64,000 nt of DNA. It comes from Centrapalus pauciflorus (taxonomy: Eukaryota > Streptophyta > Magnoliopsida > Asterales > Asteraceae). Location: positions 248,001-312,000 of the forward strand of contig JAANYP010006647.1 in NCBI GenBank assembly GCA_020465985.1. Direction: 5' to 3'. The translations under genes and the position numbers were made by a program. Numbering within the stretch: the first letter of the stretch is position 1; each line of letters starts with the position of its first letter. Shown here one piece after another: positions 35,511 through 46,256 of this stretch. The notes under the pieces were generated by a model. The model did not search any database, was not told the DNA's origin, and saw nothing but the letters and a program-made list of their open reading frames with translations.

Positions 35511-36291
35511 ATGTCTGGAGGCATGACACCTGAAGAAGCAAGAGAAATGATGTTAGCCTTGATGGCTGAACAGAACAAAATGATTCAGGACCAGTTTCGG
35601 GCGCGAGATGAGGCCAAAGCCAAAAGAAAAGAAGACAAGAGAAAAGAAAAGAGGGAATATGAAAGGAATTATGTTGTGGATAACATAAACCTTAGAAATA
35701 AAGCGAAACGAAAAGACAAGGGCAAGGAAAAGATTGATTATGAAACCGGAATTGATGAGAATTACATGAAGTATGTAGTTAGATCACTCAAGGACTGGCA
35801 ACCTCCCACATTCTCTGGATCTCTGAGAATTGAGGAAGCAAGAAATGTGGATTACAATTATGGAACAAATCTTTAGAGAGATGAATTGTAAGGATGAGTA
35901 TAAGGTATTTTTAGCTAAGGATCAATTGATTGGACAAGCTAAGGAATGGTGGGACCGTTGGGAAAAAGAATTGGGATCCAAGTTGATTGCTTCCTTTAGT
36001 TGGGAACAATTCAAGTTGTTGTTTAGTAGGCAATATGGTGAGCCTGATATCGTACCACATGTTAATCATGAAGAAAGAGCTATTGGAAAGATTGTAAAGT
36101 CTGGAGAAGATGAACTAAATGGACTATACTTGAGGTCAAGAACAAATAAACGTGATAGAAGTAAGAGATGTTGCCATTGTAATCAATTTGGACATAAGGC
36201 TAACAAATGTCCAATGAAGGTCGATGCTTGTTATAATTGTGGAAAAGTGGGCCATTTTAGCAGAAATTGCAAATTTCGACCAAAGAATTAG
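35511..36291 (+). pseudogene. Ty3/gypsy gag remnant with two zinc knuckles
   Basis: Frame 1 (35511-35876) gives a charged N-terminus and the start of the gag core (WQPPTFSG). The frame then changes near 35830-35876 to one running to 36291 (KEWWDRWEK, SWEQFKLLF) and ending with two CCHC knuckles (CCHCNQFGHKANKC, CYNCGKVGHFSRNC). A stretch between core and knuckles is missing compared with complete gags. Shortening plus a frameshift make it non-functional as it stands. Confidence 0.8.
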
Positions 36292-39200
36292 CATGTAATA
36301 CATGATGAAACTATGAATGAAAGGTTTGACAAAGGGATGAGATCGTGGTTATAATTTTTGGACGTTAATCCATAGAGTTAGAGGTGTACCTTAAAGACTC
36401 CATATGCAATATTTTATCGAAGTTCTATGATGCTGAAGTTAACATGAAATCGAGTTATATAAGTTTTATTACTAATATAAGTATAATCCTGTTTGTGAAT
36501 GAGAATATTCGAGTATATAAATAGGCAGTAGATGAATAGCCAAGATGGACTTGGAAGCTTTGAATTGGAAAAGATGTCATAGACTTCTTGGAAATTTATG
36601 AATGAGTTTAGAAGTTGTAATGAAGTTTAAGTTTGACCATGATGGGTTAAAAAAATTGGAACTAATAGTATTAGTATCATATGTAATATGTTTGAGGGAA
36701 TGATAACAACTTGTAGTGTTTATCATAAAACAAATAGCATCAACTTGTATTAAAAGGAAACAGTAAGGTACATTGTATTGAATATTGTAAGCTTACAAAG
36801 GTTGTGGTTGAGAACGTATGACACGAACTGTTCATGAGAATTTGATGTAGTTGAAATCAAAGAGACTGATTCAATGTTGGTATATATATGAATATTATAT
36901 GAGGAAAACAAATCTAGAAATTATAAGAGAAAAGCATACGAGGGTATGATAATACATGGAAAATACATGATAATTTTAAAAGAGAAATTGAAATATGTAA
37001 TGCAAAGTGTAAAGTAAGAAATGAATGTGAAGTATAATCGATTGGAAGGGTGGATATAATACTTAATGAAATGAAGATTTGATCAAACATAAAAAGTTTA
37101 AAGAGACTTTGGATACTAACGACTTATGCTTGTAAAGCAAAGAAAAGTCTAGTACTACGATTCAGAATCTAAGAAAGATTCGGAGGTAGACATGAGTTCT
37201 GTTTGATTCTGGTGCCGACCAATTATTTGTATCTACTGCTTTTGCTCAACAAGTGTTGATGCCTTGGTCTAAGTTGTCTGTTGTGATTGATGTTGAAATT
37301 GTTAAGTAACACATTAGTTAACGTAGATCACGTGTATCATGATTGTACTCTAGTGATTGAAGAGGTAGTCTTCAATCCTGACTTGATTCCAGTAGAGATC
37401 GGTGATTTGATATGAAAATTGGAATGAATTGGTTGTGTATATGTAATGAGACGCATGTAGTTTGCAATAAAGGAATAATAAAGATAATTACGCCGGAGGG
37501 GCGAGAGAATTGTATATATGAGTATTGGAGAAGTGGGGATCAATGTCTAATGATGATTGTTAGGTCCCGAAAGCTGATTGCTTAGGGTTGTGAGTTTTGT
37601 TTGGTATAGGTTATTGATACCAAGACTGAAAAGAAAACTGTGGCCGATGCGCCTGTTGTCCCAAATGTTTCCATATGTGTTTCTGGAAGACTTGTCTGAT
37701 GTGTCACTTGAAAGACAAGTGAAATTTTGTGTTGACTTGATCCCTGGAGTTTCTCCAATAGCTTGTTGTTCGTATCGGTATGCATCTACTGAAAGGTAAG
37801 ATATGATGAAGCAACTTCAGAAGTTGTCAGATAGGGGCTTTGTAGATTGAGTTCTCTGCCGTGTGGAGCCCGATAGTGTTTATGAAACAAAAGATGTCAC
37901 AATGAGAATGTGCATAGATTCACATGATTTGAACAAATTGACTATAAGTATCCGCTGCCGGGAATTGATGATTATTTCGATTAGCTGCATGAGAGCTAAT
38001 TATTTTTCTAAGATTGATCTACGAATGGGATATGATTAATTGAGGTCCGAAGAAGGAATGTACTGAAAATGGATTTCAGGGATAGTTATGAGTTTTACGA
38101 GTATTTTGTTATGCCATTTGGGATAGCCAACACCCCAACTATTTCATGGACATTATGAATATGGATTTGTATATCAATGTTGGAGGAATCGGTAATTGTA
38201 ATTATCGATGATATTTTGGTGTAAGTCTAAAGCTGAATATGTCAAATCGTGAATTTTGATTACAATAGGTTATATTTTGTAGTATGTGATTTCTGGAGTT
38301 GAGATCTCGGAGGATTCCGCTAAAAGTAGAGGGATTGAGAATTTGGAAGCTATTTCGCGGTATTACAAAATTAAGAAATTTTCTACGATTAATAAATTGT
38401 AGACATGCTGATTTAAATTGGTATGTATATACCAACTTGAGAAAGTTATGATCGGAAAAACTTGCACAGATATGCGTGAGTAAGGTTATTATTTTTATGG
38501 TACACTAGAATCGATTATGTTTGATTAGAAGAGTCGTTTCATTTTCAACTATTGGTTTGCTTTACAAGTGGGATTAGGAACACATATAGCTATGAGTATA
38601 GCTTACTAACCCCGACAGATGGTCAAAATGAATGGACTATTTTCACATTGGAATATATAATGAGATCATACATTCTGGATTTAAGTACCAACAGAAAAGA
38701 TCAATTGTTTTGATAGAATTTTCGTATAACACTAGTTATCATGTTAAAAATCAAGAAAACACTGTTTACAGTTTTGTACGTGAGGAAATGTAGAATGCCT
38801 ACGTGTTGGAATGAAATTGAAAGGACTCTGATTGCTGAGTCTGTGATATGAAAGAAGAATTATAATGATGAAACACCTAAACCAATCAGTTTTGAGGGAA
38901 ACAATGTAGTATATTTGTTAGTATCACCGATGAGGTGTACTACTTGTTTTGAAAAAAGGATAAACTTAGCACTGAGGTGAGTTGGTTCATTTAGAATAAC
39001 AGAAAAGTTAGGAATCTGTTATCTCATTTGGAATTATCTAAGGAAATATCGAAATAACACTCGGTGTTTCACGTGGAAAGCTTTATGAAATCTTCACAAC
39101 TAGTAATGAAGATTAGGCTGATTATACCGAATTCGAAATCAATAAAGATTAATATATGTTGAAAGTCCAGAATATATTATGGATATGAAAGTAAGGAAAT

Positions 39201-39330
39201 TAAGGAACAAAGAGATTAAAATAGTATTGATACGTTGGAAGCATCACAAAGGAGTAAACCATACTTGGGAGACAAAAGTCGATACGTTGAAAAAGTATAA
39301 GTATGTATTCGAATCCAAATAAACTTCGAG
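36292..39330 (+). pseudogene. Shattered Ty3/gypsy pol
   Basis: Recognisable islands: a protease FDSGAD stretch near 37210; RT (MCIDSHDLNKLT near 37900 and a YFVMPFGIA stretch near 38105); an integrase TDGQNEW stretch near 38620; and the chromodomain-like tail (KVRKLRNKEIKIVLI, KHHKG) at 39190-39260. They are in different frames and separated by stops and deleted stretches. No protein could be made. Confidence 0.75.
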
Positions 39331-39360
39331 GACGAAGTTTGAGCGTGGTGGAGCCCATGT

Positions 39361-41378
39361 TGTAACATCCTCGAATTCAATTACGGTGATTTAAGAAATA
39401 TTTAGACAGGTAATTTATAAATAAGTTGAATTATGAGCAAAGATTATGTATTTGGGGATATTTAAAAACTTAGTTGTTGTTATTTTTAAGAAAATTGAAC
39501 TCAGAATCAATTTTGTGGATTATTATAAATTTAAAAGTTATTTATGATAAATTTAAGATTAAATCGGTATTTTATGGAACCGGTTAAGTCGGGTGATGAA
39601 ATGTGCAAAATGACGAAAGTAGTATATAAAGGGCAATAGGCTTCATTTTCTAGTTTACACTCTCTCTCTACTCTATCTCTCTAGAAATTTTCTCTCTACA
39701 TCTCTCTAAGATAAATCACAAACCGACCGTTGGATTTTCGAGAATTATACGTCATCGGAAAGATATCGAGGAGTACAACAACAATCTACAAACGGATTTC
39801 AGATTTCATACGAATTGAGGTAAGAATCGAACCTTTTTAAGTTATGGTTTTGGTTTTGAAGAACAGGAATCTCGAATCTATCATTTTATGCAAATTTAAG
39901 TTTGTTTTGCTTGAAATGTTGCTGGATTATGATACTATATGCATAGTAGAATCGAATATATGCATCATACATGATATAACACTGATTTTAGGCCTTAGAA
40001 ATGAAGGATTTAAGTTGAAATGATGAACAGACTCGAATATGTCAAGAACAGAGTCGAAATGTAAGAACAGACTCGAGTTTGGTGCTAGATTCGAAGGTGT
40101 ACCATCAGATTCTAAGGGGGGTTCGAATCTGATGATAGACTCGAAGGGTATGGCTTCGAATCTGACATTAGATTCGAAGATGAGTTCGAATCTGATGGGG
40201 GGGATTCGAATCTGATGCTTGATTTCGAATCTAACCCATTAAATTCGAGTTTAATGCCTAAAATTGAGAAATATACTCTCTAAACTTGTATAATTTGAAT
40301 GGAACTTATAAACAACACATAAAATGGCAAGAATTATTCAAAGGACAAGTTGTGAACTTGAAATGGGTTTCAAATTTAGTTATGGGTTAAATTTGAATGT
40401 AGACCCGAAATGGGGGAAAACGTTGCAAAACTTACGAGACTTGATTTTTATGAATTAAACGGATAATGATATGAGGAATTTGTTGTAATTGATATAACAG
40501 GTCCCTTGTGGTGTTGTTTAACCCACAGTGGGGTACTTGGTGGAATCCGGTTGAAAGCCCGAAGAGAAATAATATCGGTTAAAGATAATACGCACCCACT
40601 GTGAGTACAGTAGATTTCGCATGATTATATCTGATTTATGTTAAGCTTTGCCTGCTGAGACCTGTTGTTTCACTTGTTTGGTTGGATTTCTACTAACTTG
40701 CGTAGATTTAGATGCACATTCTTACTTGTTGCATGTCCGTTCGATTGTTGTGCATCTAGTGATGGACCGGTGGGTCGCATCGATTACTCTGATGTTACTG
40801 CGCTATATGACGCTGGAGCTGATCCCTCCAGGTCCGGTAGGCAGTATGTCATCCCCGATCGTTCGTTTGTCTCAGATGGTATGTGTAAATGCCGAGCCTT
40901 GGGCTCGAAGGGGCTGCGGCTCTGGTCCGTACTAGGTGTACGAAGAGAGTATACGACGTTTGTCGTCGGGGTTACTCTTGGGCTTCATAAATATTTATAA
41001 TATGCGCAATCTATGTATTCACTAAGCATTCGCTTACGTTTTAGTTGTTGTATTTTTACAGGCAAAGGAAAATCTACTGCTGGACCTTCTAGTTAGGTCG
41101 ATTTGGAAGATTTGGAAGATATCTGCTATTTAATCGGTAATTATATTGTGGGACAAATGTTGTAATATATTTTGGATGATTGTAATAAATGTATGGGTGT
41201 GTAGACCTAGACTTGGTACCTGATAGCACCGTAGGGTGTTTAACACTTATTGCACTACGTATTTATGTTTTAAATGCTTCCGCACTTAATTTAGGTTATC
41301 AGATCATTATGTTAATGTATGTTGGTGATTAATCCTGGGTGTATTGTGTTTGGTGGTTGTTGTGGCAAGGGTGCCACA
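39361..41378 (+). repeat. 3' LTR, 2,018 bp
   Basis: Matches the 5' LTR at an offset of 6,091 bp with no difference seen up to about 40943. The remaining ~435 bp carries about a dozen substitutions and small indels, including a changed acceptor region (ATTTTTACAG/GCAAAGG). It is preceded by AAACTTCGAGGACGAAGTTTG and a GGTGGAG polypurine stretch. Confidence 0.9.
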
Positions 41379-41638
41379 AGTAGATATGCTGGAATCTTCG
41401 TGTAGATATCTTATCCTGAATATCAGCACTTTCTGTTTATGAAACTGTTGAGCAGCTTGAATCACTTGACAGCTTGAACAGAGCAGCTTGAGTTGGTTTA
41501 CTCTGGCAGCTTGAACTTTTACACTAGCAGCTCGAGATTCTTCAACTAACAGCATGAACTTTGTATTTACATAGAAATTCTACTAATAGTTTGAGAAGTC
41601 TAACTAACAGCTTGAACTACTTAGACTATTTCCCAACA
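41379..41638 (-). repeat. Truncated 3' LTR of the copia element
   Basis: 260 of about 656 bp remain. It holds eight CAGCTTGA-like words within about 190 bp. On the minus strand it starts TGTTGGGAAATAG. Confidence 0.88.
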
Positions 41639-41656
41639 ATCTCCCCCTAACTTAAA
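41639..41656 (-). other. Polypurine tract
   Basis: The minus strand reads AAGTTAGGGGGAGAT directly before the LTR. The same sequence borders the LTR at 63938. Confidence 0.85.
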
Positions 41657-41739
41657 TTCTTTACACAAGACTTTAAGTTCTATACAAATAAGGAAATAAA
41701 TAAGTAAACTGTTATTTACAAACCAAGGCTTTCAAAAAC

Positions 41740-44565
41740 TTACAACTGTGCAAGTTTCTGATTGACAGCCTTCAAAAACTCTTTCTTCATATCTTCTTTA
41801 TCACAAGATATCTTAACATATTTCATCTGGAGTAGCATAGCTTTTGGTAGATCATAGAATTCAAAATTGAAGAACATACCAGATTCATCTGTAAATTTGA
41901 TTCTGTAAGTCTTTGATTTGACAAACAGATCAACTTGCTTTATCTTCATTCCCTTTGTATTTGCATCCTCTGTATCTTTCCTTATAGACTCAGGATCAAC
42001 AATGCTCTTTAGATCTTTGATAGCTTGCTTGACTTGTGGTAGAGCCGATCTTACTTGTGTCAGAGACCCGATATTGTGCATTCTTGTGAGCTCATCTCTA
42101 GTCATCCTTTGAGCCATATGCATGATACTGTCATACTCTTCTTCTGGACCAGATTCCCTTCTTACTACAAACTGAAATCTTAAGTCAATGTTGTCCATTG
42201 GCTTACCATACCAGTAATTAATAAGAGGTTTTGTAAAGTCATGATGGTCTATTAGTTTCTCTATCTCCATCGCCTTTTGTAGTTGTTGCTCAAACAACAC
42301 CTTCTTAACCCGATCCAGCTTTGCTTGAGACATTGATTCTGATTCAAGAATAGAAGCAGCTGCTTGAACAGAAGGAGCAGGGGCACTGGAAGGAGTTTGA
42401 ACATCACTTGTACCAGTTTGAACTGGTTCTTGGGATCTTTGGACTTCTTGGGAGACTTTGGCTTTCTTTCTTTTGTCCATCTCTTTGTCATGGATATCTT
42501 GTAGCCTTTCTGTGCTCATGGACTGAGCCATTTTCTTTTGGATTCCTGCTGCAAAGGCAAAATTAATAAGGAATCTTCTATGCTTAGCCTTAGAATGCCC
42601 TGTTGGCATCTTCCTCTTCTTTTCTCCTTGCTTGACCACAAACCCTTTCAGGTAATCACCTAAGGTTTCATCATCTTCCATTGGGGGCTGGGTTTGCTGG
42701 TCTAACTCTTGATCTTGTTCTTCTGCTAATTTTCTGGCAATTTCAGCATCAAAGGCAATCTGGGCTTCTCTGGAGGAAAATTTGTGCTTTGGAGACTCAA
42801 TAAGAATACCCTTGCCCTTATCTTTTGTAGCAGAAGATGTTGCTTGGACTGAACTGCTGGGAGCCTGAGTTGTTTCTCTTATAACAACTCCAGTTGGTCT
42901 TGAAGAAGCAGCTTGAGTTTCTAGGCTAACAGCTTGAGAAGCTGTTGGGACTGTTAGCCTAGATGGTTGAACTGTTGGGGCTGCTTGGACTGATTCTGTT
43001 GGAGCTGCTTGGACTGCTTTAGAAAACTTCTGATTCTCCCCCTTTTTGGAAGCATTGGTTTGGTCAGGAGGACCTACAACCTTTGCCACTTCGGTTTGAA
43101 TCAATCGCTCTAATTGCATGATCTTATTTCCACAGAGGGTAAACCCTTTATGGAGATAATCCATTCTCTGATTCTGAGCTGCTTCTGCCTGCTTGAGTGC
43201 AATGATTTGTGCTCCCTGTGCAGCAATGATGGACTTTTGATATTCCAACATAGCTATAACAGGTTTCAGCTTAGGATCCGTTAATAACATAAGTTGCAGA
43301 CTAGCCTCAAGATCAGCAAACATATGTGGTGCTTGTGATCTATCACTGGCATGAATACCAGAAGTGGAAACATCTGGGCCCCTCTGTTCTTGGTTCAGGG
43401 GACTTCCAGCTGGTGTTTGCACACTTGCTGTTGCCATGGGCATGGTCTTAATGATGTTGGCACTGTCCTGTGCCTCTTGTGCAGAGACAACAGTAGTGCC
43501 AGCCACAAAACCCATATGGACTATCTCTGGTGAGATGTTCACCTCCTGAGTGAGGATGGGAGTGTCCTCAATGTGTACCCTTTGGATATTCTGTGCAGAA
43601 GTGTCCTCCTGCACAGGGTTATTTGGCTCTTGGCTGAGGGCTGCGGAGGAATGAGCTCCTGGTCCTCTTTTCCATTTATATAGGTATTTGAGTGGGGCTG
43701 TTGGCTGAACAATAGGAACTGAAGGCATTTGTGTATCATGAGGAGTGGGTTGGGGTCCTGGGGGTGAAGCAGTAGTGTTAGGCTGAGCCTGCTCAGGACC
43801 CTCTCCTCTGTTTCTTGGAATGATGAACATCATTACAGAAGGCAATGGAACATCTATACTAAAAAAATTGGCACTTTGCTTTAAAAGCCGTTTAATAGAA
43901 GATAGTGAGTGCCTATGAGAAACATGTATCCTCTTATGTATATGAAAAGTTGTGTTAGTTTTTGCAATTATCTCTGCCAAAAATCTAGGATACATCAAAA
44001 ATTTCCCATTCTTTAGGGAATGATGCCTTAACATCCCCTGAAAAATCATATTTGAAAAATTGAACTGTTGGCCCGTTGAAAAGCACACTAAGGCAGTGGC
44101 AATATTTGAGGAAAATTCTGACCAACCAGTTCTTTTAGGGCTTATACACTGCTGAATAATATGCACAAAATATTTCCATTTAGGTGAAAAGTGTGCTTTC
44201 AAGAAAGTAAAAGAATCAGCAGGACCCCTATATCCAATATCAGAAAGACCAGTATGTAATACATTAAGGGGTAGGTCTGTAATACCTGAGGCATCTTGAA
44301 GATGCAAATGTTGACGAATGGATTCCTCAGTTACTATGATGGGAGTGCCATCAATTTTGGATGTCAGAGAAGGAACTCCATTGATGGTTTGTACAGAAGC
44401 ACGGTTCCAGAACTGCTCAATATGAGAGATGTATATGGTAGGATTGATATTGAGGGCATGATGGATATGGGAGTGTCTAAGAAAATCCATCATGGCATGA
44501 AACGGTTGAAGTTCAGAGTGCTTTATGGAGTAGGGTAGGCAGTTGTGTTCTTTGACAAACTCCAT
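41740..44565 (-). CDS. Third ORF of the copia element (941 codons), unknown function
   Basis: An intact ATG-to-stop frame 340 bp downstream of RNase H, ending about 100 bp before the 3' LTR. Residues 1-250 form a compact domain (FLRHSHIHHALNINPTIYIS, HFSPKWKYFVHIIQQCIS, ALVCFSTGQQFNFS) of the kind I recall in Asteraceae retroelement proteins sometimes annotated as synaptobrevin/longin-like. Residues 255-430 are Pro/Thr/Gln-rich, about 435-500 a coiled coil, 510-610 Ala/Ser/Gln repeats, 640-720 basic, and 740-941 a second folded-looking region (FTKPLINYWYG, YRIKFTDESG). No signal peptide or clear membrane span was seen, so an envelope role is not supported by sequence. Position matches the 'env-like' ORF of Sireviruses. 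It is undamaged while gag-pol carries several breaks. Confidence 0.82.
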   Translation of the reverse strand: MEFVKEHNCLPYSIKHSELQPFHAMMDFLRHSHIHHALNINPTIYISHIEQFWNRASVQTINGVPSLTSKIDGTPIIVTEESIRQHLHLQDASGITDLPLNVLHTGLSDIGYRGPADSFTFLKAHFSPKWKYFVHIIQQCISPKRTGWSEFSSNIATALVCFSTGQQFNFSNMIFQGMLRHHSLKNGKFLMYPRFLAEIIAKTNTTFHIHKRIHVSHRHSLSSIKRLLKQSANFFSIDVPLPSVMMFIIPRNRGEGPEQAQPNTTASPPGPQPTPHDTQMPSVPIVQPTAPLKYLYKWKRGPGAHSSAALSQEPNNPVQEDTSAQNIQRVHIEDTPILTQEVNISPEIVHMGFVAGTTVVSAQEAQDSANIIKTMPMATASVQTPAGSPLNQEQRGPDVSTSGIHASDRSQAPHMFADLEASLQLMLLTDPKLKPVIAMLEYQKSIIAAQGAQIIALKQAEAAQNQRMDYLHKGFTLCGNKIMQLERLIQTEVAKVVGPPDQTNASKKGENQKFSKAVQAAPTESVQAAPTVQPSRLTVPTASQAVSLETQAASSRPTGVVIRETTQAPSSSVQATSSATKDKGKGILIESPKHKFSSREAQIAFDAEIARKLAEEQDQELDQQTQPPMEDDETLGDYLKGFVVKQGEKKRKMPTGHSKAKHRRFLINFAFAAGIQKKMAQSMSTERLQDIHDKEMDKRKKAKVSQEVQRSQEPVQTGTSDVQTPSSAPAPSVQAAASILESESMSQAKLDRVKKVLFEQQLQKAMEIEKLIDHHDFTKPLINYWYGKPMDNIDLRFQFVVRRESGPEEEYDSIMHMAQRMTRDELTRMHNIGSLTQVRSALPQVKQAIKDLKSIVDPESIRKDTEDANTKGMKIKQVDLFVKSKTYRIKFTDESGMFFNFEFYDLPKAMLLQMKYVKISCDKEDMKKEFLKAVNQKLAQL

Positions 44566-44904
44566 GGAAGATTAAACGGAGGTTTTAGGGTTTCAAAGAA
44601 GAGTGTGTGAATCGTTCAGAGAGAAAAGAAGGTCGTTGTATGAGATTATGTAACTGGTAGTTACAACTGAACGAAACTGGGACCTTTAAAGGTTTTGAAA
44701 AGGTTGGGTCCCGCGCACACATTTAAGAAATGACCTAAATACCCTGCACATTTTGACAGATCAAGTGAAAGAGCTAACAGTCCCAGAAAATGAACTAGCA
44801 GCTTGAGAAAATACTCAAGCTGTTAGTTGAAACTTATGCATCTTTTAATGAAATAGTAACTCCCCTTTAAATAAGCATATGAATTAGATAATAATGAAAA
44901 CAAA
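44566..44904 (-). other. Spacer between RNase H and the third ORF
   Basis: Non-coding, with CAGCTTGA/TCAAGCTG words at 44800-44830. It could hold a promoter or splice signals for the third ORF; none is certain. Confidence 0.4.
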
Positions 44905-46256
44905 TTAATCCATGTGTACCATACCAATATTTGATACCAGGAAAGTGAACCTTCCTACATCAAAAGGTTTTGTAAATAAATCAGCTAACTGATCATCAGT
45001 ATGTATTTTGGTAACTTGGATTAATTTCTTCTCATTACAATCCCTTATAAAGTGAAATCTGATGTCTATATGCTTGGTTTTTGGGAATTTCACTGGGTTT
45101 TGCACAATGCTGATTGCACTTGAATTGTCAATATAAATAGGAGTGGATAAGAAGTTCATACCATAGTCTCTCAACTGATTTTGAATCCACATTACCTGGG
45201 AGCAGCAGCCTGCAGCTGCTACATATTCTGCTTCAGTGGATGAGGTGGAAACAGTTTTCTGCTTTTTGCATTGCCAAGAGACCAGTCTTGCTCCTAAGTA
45301 TTGACATCCACCAGTTGTGGATTTTCTGTCAATGTTACATCCTCCATAGTCACTGTCAGAGTAGGCTGTTAGTTCAAGAGGAGAGTCTTTAGGATACCAT
45401 AGGCCTAAATGTGGTTGGCCTTTGAGATATCTAAAGATTCTCTTAACAGCAACCAAATGAGAATCCTTTGGAGAGCATTGAAACCTAGCACACACACAGA
45501 CAGCAAACATTATATCAGGTCTAGAAGATGTTAGATACATAAGAGATCCTATAAGAGATCTATATAAATGAATGTCCACATCTATGCCATCTTTGTCTGT
45601 ATGGAGCTGCTTGTGAGGATCCATTGGAGTGCTTGCAACTTTGGTGTCTTGATACCCAAACGTTTCCAGTATGTCTTTAACATACTTTGATTGACTTATG
45701 AAGAGACCAGTGGGCTTCTGCTTGACCTGCAATCCTACAAAGAAAGTGAGTTCTCCCATTGAACTCATTTGGAACTTTTTGTGCATTAAAGCTTCAAACT
45801 CTTTGCACAAACAATCATTTGTTGAGCCAAAGATGATGTCATCAACATAGATTTGGGCAAGCAGAATCTCAGCTTTGATGGACTTAGTGAAAAGGGTTTT
45901 TTCTAGAGTGCCTCTCTTGAACCCATTCTGTAGAAGGTATGATGACAGAGTGTCATACCATGCTCTGGGGGCTTGATGGAGACCATAGAGAGCCTTGTCT
46001 AACTTGTAGACCCTGTCTGGATTCTTGTAGTCCTCAAAACCAGGAGGCTGACATACATAGACCTCCTCTTCAATTGTCCCATATAGAAAAGCAGACTTCA
46101 CATCCATTTGATACACTTTAAAACCTTTGAAGCTTGCATAGGCCAAAAATAGTCTGATGGCTTCAATTCTTGCCACTGGAGCAAATACATCATCATAATC
46201 TATGCCTTCTTCTTGAGTGTACCCTTGTGCTACTAGCCTTGCTTTATTCTTGATGA
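44905..46256 (-). pseudogene. Copia reverse transcriptase and RNase H
   Basis: The frame open from about 46256 carries RT motifs (VYQMDVKSAFLYG, ALYGLHQAPRAWYD, the IYVDDIIFG catalytic pair) and a complete RNase H with its acidic residues (AYSDSDYGG, TSSTEAEYVA, IYIDNSSAI, HIDIRFHFIRD). It ends about 340 bp before the third ORF. Taken alone it looks active. It is labelled a pseudogene because the polyprotein frame is lost by an apparent one-base deletion near 46257, between the KKDERG stretch and the RT core. Confidence 0.85.

Larger units (their letters stand above)
33270..41378 (+). mobile_element. Ty3/gypsy (Tekay/Del-like) retrotransposon with decayed pol, 8.1 kb
   Basis: LTRs lie at 33270-35292 and 39361-41378, a PBS (TGGTATCAGAGC) follows the first, and a gag remnant and fragmentary pol lie between. 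The flanks do not form a TSD (CCGAT left, AGTAG right), and each flank belongs to a different retroelement. The first ~1.58 kb of the LTRs show no difference by eye while pol is riddled with stops, which suggests mobilisation in trans or a recombinant structure. Confidence 0.88.

Noticed and set aside
34557..41000. 111- and 125-codon ORFs in both gypsy LTRs
   Set aside because: Overlapping frames in the same DNA inside a putative LTR intron; identical copies simply reflect LTR identity; no domain recognised.
41740..44565. Calling the third ORF an envelope protein
   Set aside because: The position fits Sirevirus env-like ORFs, but no signal peptide or transmembrane segments are evident in the sequence.
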